Origin: Rostratula benghalensis | Lineage: Eukaryota; Chordata; Aves; Charadriiformes; Rostratulidae | Length of the DNA: 64,000 bases | NCBI GenBank assembly: GCA_013399305.1 | Contig: VXAI01000177.1 | Coordinates: 799,599-863,598 of the forward strand | Reading direction: 5' to 3' | Part shown: one piece after another, positions 48,161 to 61,873 of the stretch | How positions within the stretch are numbered: position 1 is the first letter of the stretch | Layout: each line of letters starts with the position of its first letter | The notes under the pieces: model-generated | Database searches by the model: none | What the model was told of the DNA's origin: nothing | The model's input: only the letters and a program-made list of their open reading frames with translations | Position numbers and translations under genes: made by a program

Positions 48161-49739
48161 GGATGAACGTGCTAAAGTTTCCTTGGCTGTATACAATGCA
48201 TGGTTTTGAGATGCAAAAGTTGACTTGTTCAGTTCGGCCACCAGGGCCGGGTGCAGCAGCTTCCTTCTGTTGATGCATGGGGCATCTGGATGCAGCCACT
48301 GCACAGAGCTTCCATGTCCAAGTTGCACAAGCCACCCAGCAACTTGCACCAGATTTGCTTCAGGTTGATGCTGACTTGTTCATGGCCATCCACACCAACC
48401 TCTCATGAGCAAAGCACACTGACAGGACAAGCTGAGGAAGTCTGGTCTGACACAGCCTGTGCAAAAGTCCAACCAGCAGCAAACCTCCACCTGAGCTGTT
48501 GTTAATCCTATTCCTCTGGTGTTCCATCATGCAATTTGAAGCATTAAAACCAATTTTATATTGAAAAAAAGCGCTTCTCCTAAGATATTCCACTCTTAAG
48601 ATTGCAAGAACAGGATGTAATGGTTATTTCAGTAAGCGATGAAAGCATCTGTGAGAGTGCGTTGACCACTAACAGCTCATCTGAGCTCCTGGTCTGATTC
48701 AGGACAGTTCAGTGTGTTCTCCTCCCTGGGGCAGTGGCTGTTTACTGCAGATTATTTCAGCTTTCCCAAGTTGCTAGCTGCCAGTGCAGAGCATAAGCTG
48801 TTGCAATGTTTCTCACTACCTGTGACAGAGGTCATGAAAACACACCAGGCACGCACCAAAGACGTGGCAGCAGCCCACAACACTCTTCTTCACAGCAGGG
48901 ATCCAACCTTTGCTAACTATTCTCCCCTTGGGTCAGCCAAGGGGAGACTAAGTTCTGAACTTGCGTTTACAGAGAGCAAAGGGCTCTCAAAAGTGCGTAG
49001 TGGGGAAGCTGAGTGCCCAGGGCTCATGCGGGTGGATGTCAGGGGCCTGAGATGCCCCCTCTGCTGAGTAGGTAGCGCTGACATGTAGAGGGAGGGCAGC
49101 TAATGCTGCACTTGTTTACTGCATCCACACTGCTATTTCCAACTACATGACTCCGGCTGTGTTCCTGAGGGAGATTAAGGTTGCCTTTCTTTCTACGAAT
49201 CCTTAGCTGAGATCATCTGCAGCTTTAGTATCTTTGCTTCACTGGGGCCAATTCCCATTTTGCAAAAAGGTTTATAATCAGTGCTTCCATGGTGGCTGCC
49301 ATCTATGGGCAAAAATCATGGTTCTTCCCTGACCCCTTTGCAACACAGAATTAAGCACTGGACAGTTGCTTCCTCTCTGGGCAGCCACCAAAGGGACCTC
49401 TGCCCATGATCCCCAGAGGATAAGTCCCAGGCTCACACAAGTATGATAGATGTGCCCTCCAGCAGCAGCCCCAGATAAATCAATGGTGGCCAGAGCTTCC
49501 AGCCAAGCTCCTTGGTGCGGGAGGATCATGCATATAAAAGGTTTGGGTGGCTTCCTTGGTGGTGCTGCTACTGGGGCGACACATGACATGGAAGTGGCTG
49601 GTGCTGATCCAGATGAAAAGCTGAATAAAAATATAAAAAATTCTCTATAGTTTCATAAACATAGAGGATGGCCTTCAAGATGCTTCTGTAAATGGGATTG
49701 CGATGCCCAAGGCTCTGCATGAGCAGGCGTTCAGCACGT
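48161..49739. other. Interval between CR1 fragments, no gene seen
   Basis: Moderately GC sequence without a supportable gene. Open frames (117 codons at 48714-49067 plus, 103 at 49278-49589 minus) overlap one another and lack family resemblance. Confidence 0.5.
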
Positions 49740-49953
49740 GATAGCCAAGAATTTTTCACAGAAAGGGTGGTCAGACACTGGAACAGGCTGCCCAGGGAGG
49801 TGGTTGAGTCCCCATCCCTGAATGTGTTTAAGAGTCATTGAGATGTGGTGTTGGGAGATATGGTGTAGGGGAGGACTTTGTAGAGTAGGGCAGATGGTTG
49901 GACTCGATGATCCCAAGGATCTCTTCCAACCTGAATGATTCTATGATTCTATG
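49740..49953 (+). mobile_element. CR1 LINE 3'-end fragment, plus orientation
   Basis: Typical CR1 3' end: AGAAAGGGTGGTCAGACACTG, then GGAACAGGCTGCCCAGGGAG and GTCCCCATCCCTGAATGTG. GGTTGGACTCGATGATC follows, and the tail repeats ATTCTATG twice at 49939-49953. Only about 215 bases are kept. The intact tail suggests it is younger than the intronic copy. Confidence 0.95.
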
Positions 49954-50282
49954 TTAGCCCATGTGTCTGACTGTCCATGCCTGCCCAGAGTGCCAGCCGC
50001 CTCCAAGGTGGAAAGGGACACTGTGGAAAGTGCTGCAGATCTTCCTTGTTTTACACTCCTGCTGACCAAAACCATAAAGGCTGTGTGTGTCTCTGCTGTT
50101 CCCTTCAGGCCTTCATGGGGCATCCTGTTTGTACTTTCAAAACCATGTAGGCAATACTCTAAAACAAGTACTATCCTCCCCTGCTTGTTAACATATATAT
50201 TTCTAGAAATTATAAAGAAGTGATTATATTCTATGAAGTTTTGTCTTATGTACTATGCCTTTTTTTTTTTTTTTTCTTTCAG

Positions 50283-50500
50283 TGAAAAGTCCTCAAACCT
50301 TGTGTATAGGTCTCTCAGTGTTAAGATCAGGTACTGTGTCAGCCTGATCCAGAATGATGGCTCTTGTGACTCTCAGTTGTGTGTTATGGTAGCAGATGAG
50401 GTTGAAACCAAACTGAAACACGTCTGTGTTTTCATGTCTTTCCCCACGTACAACTTAATCTTTTTTCCCCCATAGACTAATAAATATAGGTAGTACAGTT
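50283..50500 (+). other. Terminal-exon-like segment (possible non-coding transcript)
   Basis: A T-run followed by CTTTCAG ends at 50282, with TACTAT, a plausible branch-point word, about 30 bases upstream. An AATAAA lies at 50479-50484. The arrangement resembles a final exon of about 200 bases. The open frame inside is not recognisable. T-runs ending in CAG occur by chance, so confidence is low. Confidence 0.18.
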
Positions 50501-51945
50501 TTGATTTGAAAAGCCAGCCTTGCAGAGAGTTTTAGTAACACGTTCTAACAGACTTCCTGTGCTTTTTGTGAAGGAGCAAAACCAGTATCTCTTTGTGTGG
50601 TTTGAGAAGTATCCTTGCTAACCCAGATTGAGTTTGCCCTGGATGGCAAGCAACTGCTGGTAGGTTTGATTTCCACCAACCTGGGCACCTGTGGTTTGGG
50701 CAGCTGCCCCAGCCCCCTTTCTCCAGGAGGACCTCAGGCACTTGGGGAAGCTAGGTCAGCCAAATCTGGGGGGAAAAAAAATATCAAAACTTCTATCTGA
50801 ATAAAAATGTGGAGACACTGCATTTGAAAATTAAATGTCCCTCTTTAAGAAGTATCTGTCCTGACACTTCTGTTAAAGCAGGGTCAAAATTACTTCCCAA
50901 ATTTGCAAGTTGTTTTAATTTCCCAATCTCTGTTTCCTGAGAATTGACTAAGCAGTTTTGCCAAGCTGTAGTCACAAGATGCAAACACAATGCCATCCAC
51001 AGCTAACTGTTCCTTCTGCCTACAAAGCTTTCATTTTCCTGGTGCTTTGCTTTCACATTTCCAGTGGTTCACAGTTTGAGGCTTCAAGAAGATAAGCAGT
51101 TTACAAAAAGTCCTTCAAAGAGGGAATACACAAGGTGCTCTCTCACAGACATTACTTCTGGGATTTTTTTTTTTAATTGCCTTGCATAGACCATGTAAAA
51201 ATCATTTACCATTAATCCTTTACCTTTTTGCCTGAGTATAGAAAAAGGGTACCGTCAACTCTTCACATGGTCCATGTGTGCTTCTTTCTCTAATTGTTTT
51301 CTATATAATAATGCTACTTTTGTAAAACTACAGGACAAGTCTTCTGTCCACTGGGTACATTCCAGGCATGCTAAAAAAGAAGAAAATGAGTATTTCAGTG
51401 GACTCACTGTCCCAGCATCCTAACACAATTTAACTAACAGGATGTGATAAGAAGATGCAGCTGGATTCTTCCACTGTGTAACATCTTTAAGCCTGCAGCT
51501 GATTTGTGTAAACAGTTATTTTCTCAATAATCTCTTACACGAGGAGACTTCCTGCAAATTGCGTAATTTGAGGCAGAAAAAACACTGTGACCAAAAATAT
51601 CAGTGGGAGAGCCTACAGCACGAAAGGAAAACAGTAAGTGCTTTGCTTTCCTCTGATTGCCAGCAGTGATGTCTGCTGAGAACATGCATCACACAGGTCT
51701 CATCTCCCTAGACAATGCCTGCAAATTCAATTGCTTCGCCACCACTGCCTCTGGGCTCAGTGCCTCCCCTCAGCACCAGTTCAGCGTGAGGTGTACATAG
51801 AAACTGGGATGGCTGACTGGGAAAAGCAACGGTGACAAGTAGCAAGGGATGGAGCTGTTAACTTCGCACATTTCTGAGCGGTGAAGAAAGAAATTGAGAG
51901 TGAAGGGTTGGAGGGTTGGGGGGGAGGTGGAAGAAACAGCAGAAG

Positions 51946-51975
51946 TGGTGGAAAATGGTGGAAAATGGTGGAAAA
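51946..51975 (+). repeat. Three tandem copies of TGGTGGAAAA
   Basis: Three exact adjacent copies of a 10-base unit within a G/A-rich stretch (51895-51980). A small minisatellite. Confidence 0.9.
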
Positions 51976-52105
51976 AGAACACTGGTTGAGGAGTCAACAG
52001 CAAAGACTGACAAGGCAGGGAGCATGGCACCCCAGTAAGTCATAAAGTAGACGGATACAGGGAATTAAGGTATGTTGTCTCCTTCACCTGCAAGATATCT
52101 TTTCC

Positions 52106-52121
52106 TTTTTTTTTTTTTTTC
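52106..52121 (+). repeat. T-run
   Basis: About 16 T residues in an AT-rich context. No poly(A) signal is visible on the opposite strand within 30 bases, so there is no reason to call a retroposon. Confidence 0.85.
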
Positions 52122-55100
52122 TGTAAATGCATATATTCAGTTGACATCAGATGTCAGGGGATAAAGAGTTTTCTCTATCCTATTTACCACCCAAACCCTG
52201 ACATTTCTGTAGAGGCAATGACTCAGTATAAATATGTTGATAATTTGTAGCATCATCACTACATTTCCCACAATGTGAACATTAGATTTCAATTATATAG
52301 ATAAAATTTACCTCTAATCTAGAGTAGAGCTACCAGCTGGGGAACAAAAACCCCACAGATACACCCACCAACTGAAAGAATGCAAAGGAGGCTCTCCAAC
52401 TCTCTGCCAAGTTGTCCTTGTCTGAAGGGCCGGAGCCAGGGCTGGGACCCCCACACCTCCCACCCCACTCCAGCACCGCCAGCAGCCATGTCCCTAGGTG
52501 TCACAGGCAGTCTCAAGTCCCTTAGAAAGACAGGGCAATGACCTTAAAAGTATGTTAGTGCAGAACAGCTGCAAGTTTAATGACAATCTGTAGATCAGGT
52601 TTACCAGCTCAGTAAGGGGATGCTGCCTGTTTCCGCTCTGAAGCCTCACAGCGCCGTGTGGCAGGATGTGCTCCGCTGATGCCTAGCACCCCGTACTGCA
52701 AATAGCCCAGCGTAACAGCAGCTGAGGTGGCTTCCCAGGTTCCTGACCCTGTCTCACACACAGCTGAGGCAACGATTTTTCTCTTAGGAGTTGTACGCCT
52801 GTTTCCCGCAAGTGATTCCTCTCTGCCTGCAGTCCTTCCTCCTACAAGTGGATGCTCCACAAGACACAGTGGTTTTGGCCCAAATACAACATGGTGGGAG
52901 AAGTGACCCAATCAGGCTTATCCTATTTCTATTCTATTATATTTTTTTTGTCTTTTCTACTCCTACCCACTTCCTGTGCACTTGCTTTCAGCTTGCTAAA
53001 CCTTCATACTGGGAGCACGGTCGCAAAGATCTTCATATGCTGAGAGGATCCGTGTTTCTTCACAGTCCTCCTACACAACTTCAAAGATGAACTTGTTATG
53101 GGACATTCTAAATAATAAGAAATCCCCACAGTGGCTGTATGGACTGGCTTCTATTTTTGAGCTGTGCTGTCAAAATCATGCTAGCTACAGGTCAGCACAA
53201 GCAGAATCGTGCATTTATCAGACTGGTAAGTCAGGCTGCAGTTAAGAGGAAGGCATGCTGCGTGTTTTGCTAATAGCACATTCTGGTTCCCTCCTGAGAG
53301 GAAAGTAGGCTGACAACTCTTCTTTCCAATAAGACCAGCACCAAGACACAGACACTTAAGGACATGTCCATACCCTACTTTGGCTTCTCTACACGATCTT
53401 GTGGGAAATTCTTTATGTACATAGATGACCCACACTGCAGTCCAGCATACATGCACCTCTAAAATTATGATATTTAATTAAACCAAAGATAAGCTGGTAG
53501 AGAAAGGTGTGGGTGAAACAGAAAGATAAGGAACCATAGAGATGTTCACAGAACAAATAGGTACAGTCAGCAAATGTTTTCTTGTAAACGCCACAGGGAG
53601 GAAGTAAAAAAGGTTTTATCACACTAATGCTGTGGGAAGCTCTGCACATAGCTGAAACACATAGGAAAGAGCAAGAGGAAGCTATTACTGCATGGGTGAC
53701 TTCTAAGAACTGCCTGGGTTTTTTTGGCAATGTTAAGACCCTGTCTATCTTGTTTATTTTATATACCCAAGTTTCAAAATGCTGCTCTTCTGATGAGAGC
53801 GGTAGATAATCAACTAGTAGATATCCTGCACAGAACAAGCTACTTGTTCTGCTGTAGTACAAAGAGGCAGAGAGTGTATCATCATTTTTCCAGGGAGTCA
53901 ATCTGCTCAGTAGATATCCTTTAAAGATGACAGACCCTTCTGGTTGCTATTTTCTTCTTGCTCATTCTTTTCTGCCATGCTTTGATATTTCCATAAAGCC
54001 CAATAATCCTACAGTACCTCCAAAAAGGAGTCATCAGCCTCTGCCCACAGCTTGCTTATCTCTGCTGTAAGTCTCTTGGATTTAATCAAATGTGTGATGA
54101 AGGGTGACACTGTGATTCTCATAAATGAATATGAGAAGTCTTGTGTCAGAAGTATCCTAAGTGACAAAAAGAGGTAATTTTTAGGGAGATTTTCATCACC
54201 TTTTATTTTTCTTCCTGAAAAATAGTCTGAATTCCACCTTTAAACTTCATTCCACATCAGGAGAGATGCTTATGCAGAATTTGCCCTGATGGTCCAGTCC
54301 TGGTATGCAGCCTCACAGAGGTAAAGCAGGGAGAGGTGATTCCACTGCATTGCAGAGTGTCAGTTATTAGCAGCATGTTTCCCTGATCAGACTCTGGTTC
54401 ACCACAACATTGGGAATTGTTTTGTGTGACTCAACTTGTCTCTAACTCTACCTGGTAATTGCTGGGGGAGCAAGAAAGTTCCTGTGCTGCACCAATGCCC
54501 AGTGAAGGCTGTCAATTAGGCAACCTACTTCCAGCTACTTCTGAAAACTTCTGCATTGGGGCAAGTTATTTCTGTTCCTGGAAGGGGCAACTACGCCTTG
54601 GTGTTATTGACCTGCTTCTGAATGTGGCAGCTGGATTGCCAGCCACATTTTGGAGACAACTGCAAGAGAGGACAGAGTCCTGTTTTGGACTCGAAAATCT
54701 CTTTTCTGCACCACAATGAGCTCAGAAAGCTGCCAGGTTCCCTATGAAGCAAAAAGCAGTGGGTGAGAAGAAAAATAATTTCAGATCATTATTCTGTCTC
54801 ACCTGTCCCCCTGTTTTACAAAATCTTCTGCTTTGAAATGGGATGCATCCAAATCCAAGCTCTGTTTGTCTCCCGACATAAGGTTCAGGTGAGAGAGAAC
54901 AAGTGTCACAGACTAGTTTGATTTTCATGGAAGTTCATGTCAAACACCGAATATCTGTATCCAAATTACCCCACCTCCTTCTAGTTTGAGGATGGGACAT
55001 GTGAGTTACAACTTGTGCTGTTCAGCAGTTGTATTTTGTCGTGCATTTTGTTTGAATTGGCCCTGAAAAAAATCCTAACTCTTGTAAATATTTTGACCGG

Positions 55101-55819
55101 CTGCTGGGCTATAGAAATCTATTCTTAGCAGCAAATGGTGCTATGGCAACTGTCCCTGCAATATGACACAGTAGCAAGAATTCTGTCTTCTTTTAATCCA
55201 TAACTCCCAAAATACCTTCTGCACATCCCAAACCACCTGGCTTTTCCCCACCTTCTTCAGAGACGGGGAAGCAGCTCCTTCCCAATTTATTTTTCTAGTT
55301 CAGTCTGAGGCTAGGCTATCTTGAGCCAATTTAGGTAGATCTGAAATAACACACTCAGTCCCAGCTGTCATAACCTATATTGCAGAATATTCCCTTTGCT
55401 TTCCTATGACATTTTCCCAGTTGCTCATATGGTCTCTTTTCCCCTCAGGACTACCGAAGAAAGCGAGTTGTCAACTTGAAATCCTCAGCTTACACATTGT
55501 TTAATCAATATAACATATTATTTTTTCAGAGGTTAACATTTCTCCTCTGACAAGACAACCTTGTGTTTTATGAATTAATTTAAGTCCATTGCAATAGCTC
55601 GAATTTTGGGAGCCCACCTGCAGCTTGATTTGGTTGGGACCTATCTGCGTCCATGGTGAGAGATGGGCTCTGCCTTAAAGAGCTGAAAAACAGCTATCAT
55701 AAACCTGTGGAAAACTAGCAGTCACGCATTCAGATCTGTTAGCAATAGACCTATAGAAAAATGTGAATTGTATCAACTCTCCCCGTCCACACTAATTATC
55801 TACTAATTTCTCAAGTACA

Positions 55820-56375
55820 CTGTGGGCTCGTACAAGGCATCCTGCTAGTAATTGGGAGCTGCAAGTGCTGTTTGCTTGAGTACCGAGCCACCTACAAGTT
55901 TCACAGCATTTGGTGAGTAATTAAAGGATTTGTGTGTTCAGTACATCCCATATGCCATGAATGTCTTCAAGTGGCACTACAGCGATAGCAACAACACAGC
56001 TATTGAAAAGTTCAGCCGATAACAGCTTAATTCATCCCTGATGCAACCCCACTGGCTTTAGCATGCTGACAACTACCCTGCACGTGGACAAGCAACGCAA
56101 AAGGCTGTGGAATGTAATGTGGTTCTTCCTGTTATCCTACTCAGGCTCTCTTTGTGCTGCTGCCCTGCCAGCATGCCACTTGTGTGTGTGCGCGGCACCG
56201 ATTAGCTGAGGCGTGGCTGATAATGTAATTTACTGCAGGGTCCCACAGGCATTAGAAAAATAAATTCTCATTTCCAGAACGTGGGCATGAATAAAAATAC
56301 TTGCCCTGATTTCTCTGCCGTAATAATCATAATTTCTAATATAAATTGTATTAACCTTCCTCTCATAAAAGGTGT
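55820..56375. promoter_or_regulatory. Candidate conserved non-coding element
   Basis: Repeat-free sequence of balanced composition with several clustered homeodomain-type TAAT cores: TAATGTAATTTAC at 56221-56233 and TAATAATCATAATTTC at 56321-56336. GATTAGCTGAGGCG lies nearby. It has no long open frame. This looks by eye like developmental enhancer sequence in a gene desert, but conservation cannot be judged from one genome and the call is inference. Confidence 0.25.
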
Positions 56376-57463
56376 TTTAACCCTTCAGTGAGAAAGGCTG
56401 GTGACATACTAACTATAACATGTTGTGCTTCAAAATCAAGCACTGCTCCTCAAATTCTTTTCTCTTCCTTAGTTTTACTAATCCTGAAAAGATTTTTAAG
56501 GTGACTATCCTCCTTTTTATGAAATACAATTTACTGAGACTTCTTTATCTCATCTAAGTTTCCCCAACTGGAATGTAAATCCTCTAAAACGTGTGCTGCT
56601 CACCTTCTATGCATTTCTTCCAGCTTTCTGGCGGGAAGGAAGCACCATCAGAATGTTAAAGCTTAGCAGGCAAAAGGGAGGGAAGGGTGAACCCTCTTCT
56701 GCCCCAGCTGCAGGGAAGATGACCTAAGCTTCACACTCAGCCTCTGGAAGGGGGCAGTTTCACCCTGGGTTGGCACCTCTTAATTGGAGTGCAAGTCTGA
56801 ACTGGATGCTGGTGCCTCAGGAGAATGCCTCCAGCCATACGGCTACCAAATCGCTTCTCTGGGAGGAAAGAAAGTGATAGCCTATAAACCCCAGAGGAAT
56901 AATATGGGCCCTCAGCCCTGCAGGACAAAGGTCCATCTGTTGGGCAAGCCTCTTGGCCCGGACAGCTTCAGAGTTAAAAAAAGAGCTACTTCCCTGGCAG
57001 AAAATGTCCTGCCGATTTAGTGCACCTCAGGCCCATATTTTTGGAAAGAAACCCGCTGGCAGACTGCAGCCCCCTCGGACATGACATGGATGTTCAGCAC
57101 TTGTGTCACTGCAGAAACTCCCTCCCGCTGCGCCTGCACAAATAACTCTCCATTGTGCGTGTGCATTTACGCAGTCAATCTGAGTTTTGTGGAGTTTCTG
57201 GGGGTGCAGGAGGTGGAAGAAGCGTAAAACCCGCAGGGACTAACCTCGTCTGGCTGTGTACAGCTCTGCCTTCGTGTGTTTTCCCAATCTGCTCCTCCCC
57301 TGCCTCCTCTCAACCTCTCGTCTTTTCCCCTGCTCACACCCACCGGCAGAAATGAGCTGTCGCAGCAGTGACTAATTGTATCAGCTCAGTGGCAGGACGG
57401 CGGCTCCCTCTCCTACTCAGGCACTTTCTGGGGGAGGCACTCAAAACTGTAGGCTTTTTGAGG

Positions 57464-57502
57464 TTTGGTTGGTTTTTTGGTTTGGTTTTTTTTTTTTTGG
57501 TT
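57464..57502 (+). repeat. T/G-rich low-complexity tract
   Basis: T-runs of up to 14 separated by GG, similar in composition to the tract at 14742-14818. Simple sequence. Confidence 0.8.
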
Positions 57503-60304
57503 GGGCTCATGCACGCCTACCAGAAACGCCAGGAGCTGGCTACCCAAGCACCAGGCCAGCAGTGTCTGAGCTCACTGCAGCACCCAGGTGTTGATAAATG
57601 AGGTGAAAGTCATGGCAGCAGTCCACATCACCACCTCCCCGGGACTTATATTTAGTCTATCCCTTATGCTTTGCACCATGACTTTTAGTTGTTACCATCT
57701 ACCATGCATTTAGCATGCATTTTTAACTGGGTAATTATTTTATCCCGATGCTAACCATGTACTCCAGCGCCCGCCATTAGCAGCACCATGGGTCCAGTTT
57801 ATGCCACACATCTTCAAGTACTATATTTGGATGTCTTTGTCAGAAAATACCACAGGTGCCTTGTGGAGGTCTCAGACAGTCCTTTCACAGACTCCAGACA
57901 TCCTCCTCATTGGTCCATTATCTAGTTGTTTACCAGTTGCACTCTCCATCACCTTATTATATTAATTGAAGCGTTCCAATAATTAGGTTTCCTGTTTTTC
58001 AGGCACATATGCTATTATTTCAGCCTGCAACTACACATAGACCAGAAACGAGTGCTGCCAGTAGCCTTCAGTAGGGAAACAGAGCAAACTTTCTGAGACA
58101 GCAGGGGAGGACATTGATGTCTGGGAGGATATCAGGCACTGTGGGGCAGCCCAGGCTTGTAACTTCACCTTCCCTGCACAGACTTCTCCACTGAACAGAA
58201 AAATTGACTCTCACTTCCTCTTTAATCTGCAAGTACTGAGATTTCTCAAGCCATTAGCCTACTGCATCATGAATGACAGCAGCAGTGATTTCATTTTGTC
58301 TCATCTCATCTCTAGCATCTGCAGTATTTATTTTCCATCTGCAAGAATATACTCAGTCTTTCTCACACAGAGCTCCTGGAAACTTCTTCAACTCTTTTTT
58401 TTTTTTTTTTTTCCCTTCTATAAGTCATACCATTCATAGTCTGTTGCACTATATGTGCCTTCCCATGGGAATTATTTGCAGTATCATTTTATTCCAATGG
58501 AAATGCATTTACTTCCTACAGGAAATTTATTTGCTATTTTGCAAATAAATTGCAAATAAATTTTGCACTGATTTGCTATAAACACATTTTATTCTGCTGT
58601 ATTTGCCACATTAAAAAGACTCTCTCAGGCTTAGGCATTTTCCTGCCCTGATGCAAAAATACATTATCTGGTTCAGGTTCTGAAAATACCGAAGCATCTA
58701 CTTGACACTAATTTAAGACAATTTACTTCCAGACCACCCCCACCAACCCCACCCTGCCACCCTGGCATCCTCACGCTCTCCATTACAAGGCTTCCTACAC
58801 CTTGAGTGTTTATGCCAATGAAGTTGGTGGAGGAATCCTTTCTGCCAAGCAAAGTCTTACTCATTAGGCAGCAATTTGTTGTTATATTTAGCAACAGTTT
58901 CCTCACTGAGCTGACTCTACACAAAGTAATTGTGGTTTCTGTGGAAGCTTCATGTTGGTTGCTTATGAAATTCTACCTGTTACGCATGTTCTCCCCTGAG
59001 GACTGAGCTGGAATGGAGAGGTTTCCAGCAAAGCTTATGGGTTAGGGGGATCTGAAATTATTCCAGCTCTGGCAAGTTAAGTAGCAGCATAGTAAGCACA
59101 CTGGGAACGCCTAGAGAGTTGACACAAGAAAACACCAGCCTCAGGAACTGGCAAGGACACTGTGATGGGGACAAGGGACGTGAGTCCCTTGGCGCACTCA
59201 CTGGGCACACTGAGTGGGGCAATGGTGTGCAATAGTCTGTGCAGGAACGTGAGAGCCGAAGATGTGGCCAGGATCCTCTGAACCTTGGCAGTTTAGCTGG
59301 GGGTAATTGTCAGTCTGTTCAGAAAAGCCCTTTCTCTGGCCCACCCTGTGCTAACATCTTAATGGGATTCTGTGTTTTGGTGTAAGATGGAAGGAGGGCA
59401 CAACAAATGGGGGTGGGTCACAGGACTGGGGTTAGTGTGGAGCAGCAGTGGGTGAAGAAAAGGTAGAAGAGGCTGTGCTCGGGCATTGAAGTCAGTCCTC
59501 ATAGGAGATGCCAATTTTATATTACTTCACAGTCTTTAGAAACAGGTATTTATTCAGTGCTAGTATGATTTTTAAAAAATTACTAAAACAATAATGCCTG
59601 CTTTAGTTCCTGCTAAGGGAAAATGAAGAATTGGATGGGTTTTTAGCTTGAGTACACTCCTTGTTGTTATCAAATATGCGGTATGTTTCCTACTCCCCAT
59701 ATCTTCTACAGCATTCTCCAGTTCCTTTGACAGCACTCCTCCCGCTGAAGTGCAGAGGGGTACCTCTGATTAATTGTATCATGGTTACATTCCTCAGTGA
59801 CTACAGAAATAATTCCTCCTTCTTCTCCAACTTTCCCAGCTTCAGTGACATTTGTTTTTATACATTACTGGGTTTGAGGCTAAAGTACCACTGAGGGCTC
59901 AACTGATACCTAAAGCCACACTTGCACTGTTCTGAGAAACTGGGAACAACAGCTCTGTGTTTCTCCTTTGTTCCACAATGGACAGCACTATAAATGGTGC
60001 GGTTGTCACTTTCCCAGGAGATACTGACCATAAACCACTCCTTCTTGCTTGCAATATGAGTCATATTCTAAGGGAGGCATTTTTGGTCTTGAAAAATATG
60101 ATAAAGAAAATCATGTCAGTAGAAAATCCCATGCATTTCTGTTTTCATTAACCAGAGCAACTAATCTTTTTCTTGCAGTGCAGTTTGGACACAATGTAGT
60201 TACACTGTTGAGAGAAGATTCAACCGGTGGAATGATAGAAAGGTCACAGCAGAAAACAGAACATGACCACAGCTCCTTGGGAACCAGTTACTAAAACTTT
60301 CTCT

Positions 60305-60342
60305 AAAAATAAAAAATAAAAAATAATAAAAAAAAATAAAAT
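60305..60342 (+). repeat. A-rich tract with repeated AATAAA words
   Basis: A-runs broken by single T residues create several AATAAA words over about 38 bases. It could be a decayed poly(A) tail, but no body of a retroelement is recognisable to its left. Confidence 0.75.
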
Positions 60343-61820
60343 ATCTATACATCAGGACTGAGCACAGAGCAACTCCTTATTTCAAAAAGGTATTAATGTA
60401 CAGAGTACCACAATAGGCATTTTATTAGTGCATTGCTTTTTAGTATAGCAATTTTACAGCCTAAATGCACTTCAGAAGCAATTATCTCTTGTAATATGAG
60501 CTCTGCATATAATGGAGGCACAAAAAATGCCTCTGTAATTAATGGCAACTTAAAATATTCTGCATCAAAAGTTCTTTGCCTGCAAGTCTTTTCACATGCA
60601 GCTATGTCTGTGAAGCTAGAGCGTTTTTCGTGTTTTCACATGCCACAGTGCAGGTTTGGCAAACGGAGTGTGTGGCTGCCAGCTTCCAGGGCTGAATTCC
60701 AGGACCACCGTGGCAGGGACCAGTGGCTGGGGCATCTCCCCTTCCTGCAGCACAGGTACTTTGGAGAACCCAACAATACTCCTTGGTTTTCCATTAGAAT
60801 CTGGATTCTGGCACATAGCCACTGATTCCTTTATTCCCAGCAGTGCTCTCAACTGGAAAGCTCTGATACCAATCCCCCTCCTGAGAACAGAAAGGCACCT
60901 AATATTTTTTTGTCAATGTGATCTTGTTATTGAACCTTTTACCAGCAGAGCTCTAAAACTGCCATATAATTGCATGCTATGCTTTAATCACCACATCACC
61001 ACATCCTTTTTGTACTTTTTCCTGTAGGGAAGAAACCCTGCCCATGCTAGGATAGAAGGCTGGTGAATGTAAGTTTCTGTGTTTGTCTGGAGACTCCAAT
61101 GTGTACAAGCACTCTGATTTAAGATATGCTTAGCTAGCCAAGGGAATACAGACAAGTTTAAGGGGAAACCTAGGCCCTTTATTGTCAGCTAACCTAGTAT
61201 GAGACCTCCTAGCTTCATAGCAAGCTTGTTAGTAAGGATTAGGACTTCTGCTGTAACTTCACAAAGTGGAAAGGGTGGCTTTTACACTCTGTTACAGACT
61301 TTCTAACATCACAGAGTGGCTGGAAAAACATGGCCTGTTTGGCCATCATGGAAAGAAGTCGAGGGAAGCTGAGAACCAACGCAGATCAACTAAAATATAT
61401 TCTTTCCTTAAAGATCGTGGCTCCACCCACGCTAAAAAGGCTAACTTACTATGCCTACACAACAGTTTAAGAACACTGAATGTGTCCACACCCTCTGGAT
61501 TGCACAAAAGGTATGAACTTTCCTTAGGTGAGGTAGGTAGGGTTCCTAAATTTGCTGGTCACCACTAACAGCTTGCTAGCTAACAAGTCTGTATGTTCCA
61601 GTTTGAAAACACCACCCACCTCTACTGCCCAGCACACAGGTCCACCAGAGCTCAAAGCCAGAGCGCCTGTTTGTTCACCCCACACAACCCTGAGGTACCT
61701 CGGGTTCAGGAACTGCACTCAGCCACCCTTGCACTGAGTTCAGTTATTCTTGTTTGCATGGAGCATATCTAGCAGAAACCATTGTGGTAAACTTGGGGGC
61801 TGAGCAAAAGCTAATAAATT

Positions 61821-61828
61821 GGGGGGGG
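61821..61828 (+). repeat. G-run abutting an assembly gap
   Basis: Eight G residues run directly into the 45-base gap, and the sequence after the gap (GGAGTGGAGGCGGTGGG) is again G-rich. The missing bases are probably more of the same G-rich repeat. Confidence 0.8.
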
Positions 61829-61873
61829 NNNNNNNNNNNNNNNNNNNNNNNNNNNNNNNNNNNNNNNNNNNNN
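61829..61873. other. Assembly gap (45 N)
   Basis: A short run of N between two G-rich flanks. The small size suggests a local sequencing or gap-filling failure rather than a scaffold join. Confidence 0.97.

Larger units (their letters stand above)
49954..61828. other. Gene-free interval
   Basis: Nearly 12 kb without a recognisable protein-coding gene, CR1 or LTR. Open frames reach only 162 codons (53413-53901, minus) and lack any domain that I recognise. Low-complexity runs include T-runs at 50258-50275, 52106-52121 and 58398-58412, a T/G tract at 57464-57502, and an A-rich tract at 60305-60342. Candidate non-coding features at 50283-50500 and 55820-56375 are listed separately. Confidence 0.55.

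Noticed and set aside
53413..53901. 162-codon minus-strand open frame with hydrophobic stretches
   Set aside because: Cys/Phe/Leu-rich composition comes from AT-rich sequence; no recognisable membrane family, signal or conserved motif.
61030..61800. Stretch suspected of being an unrecognised LTR or ERV remnant
   Set aside because: Some phrases look retroelement-like, but I could not match terminal sequences, coding blocks or flanking duplications.
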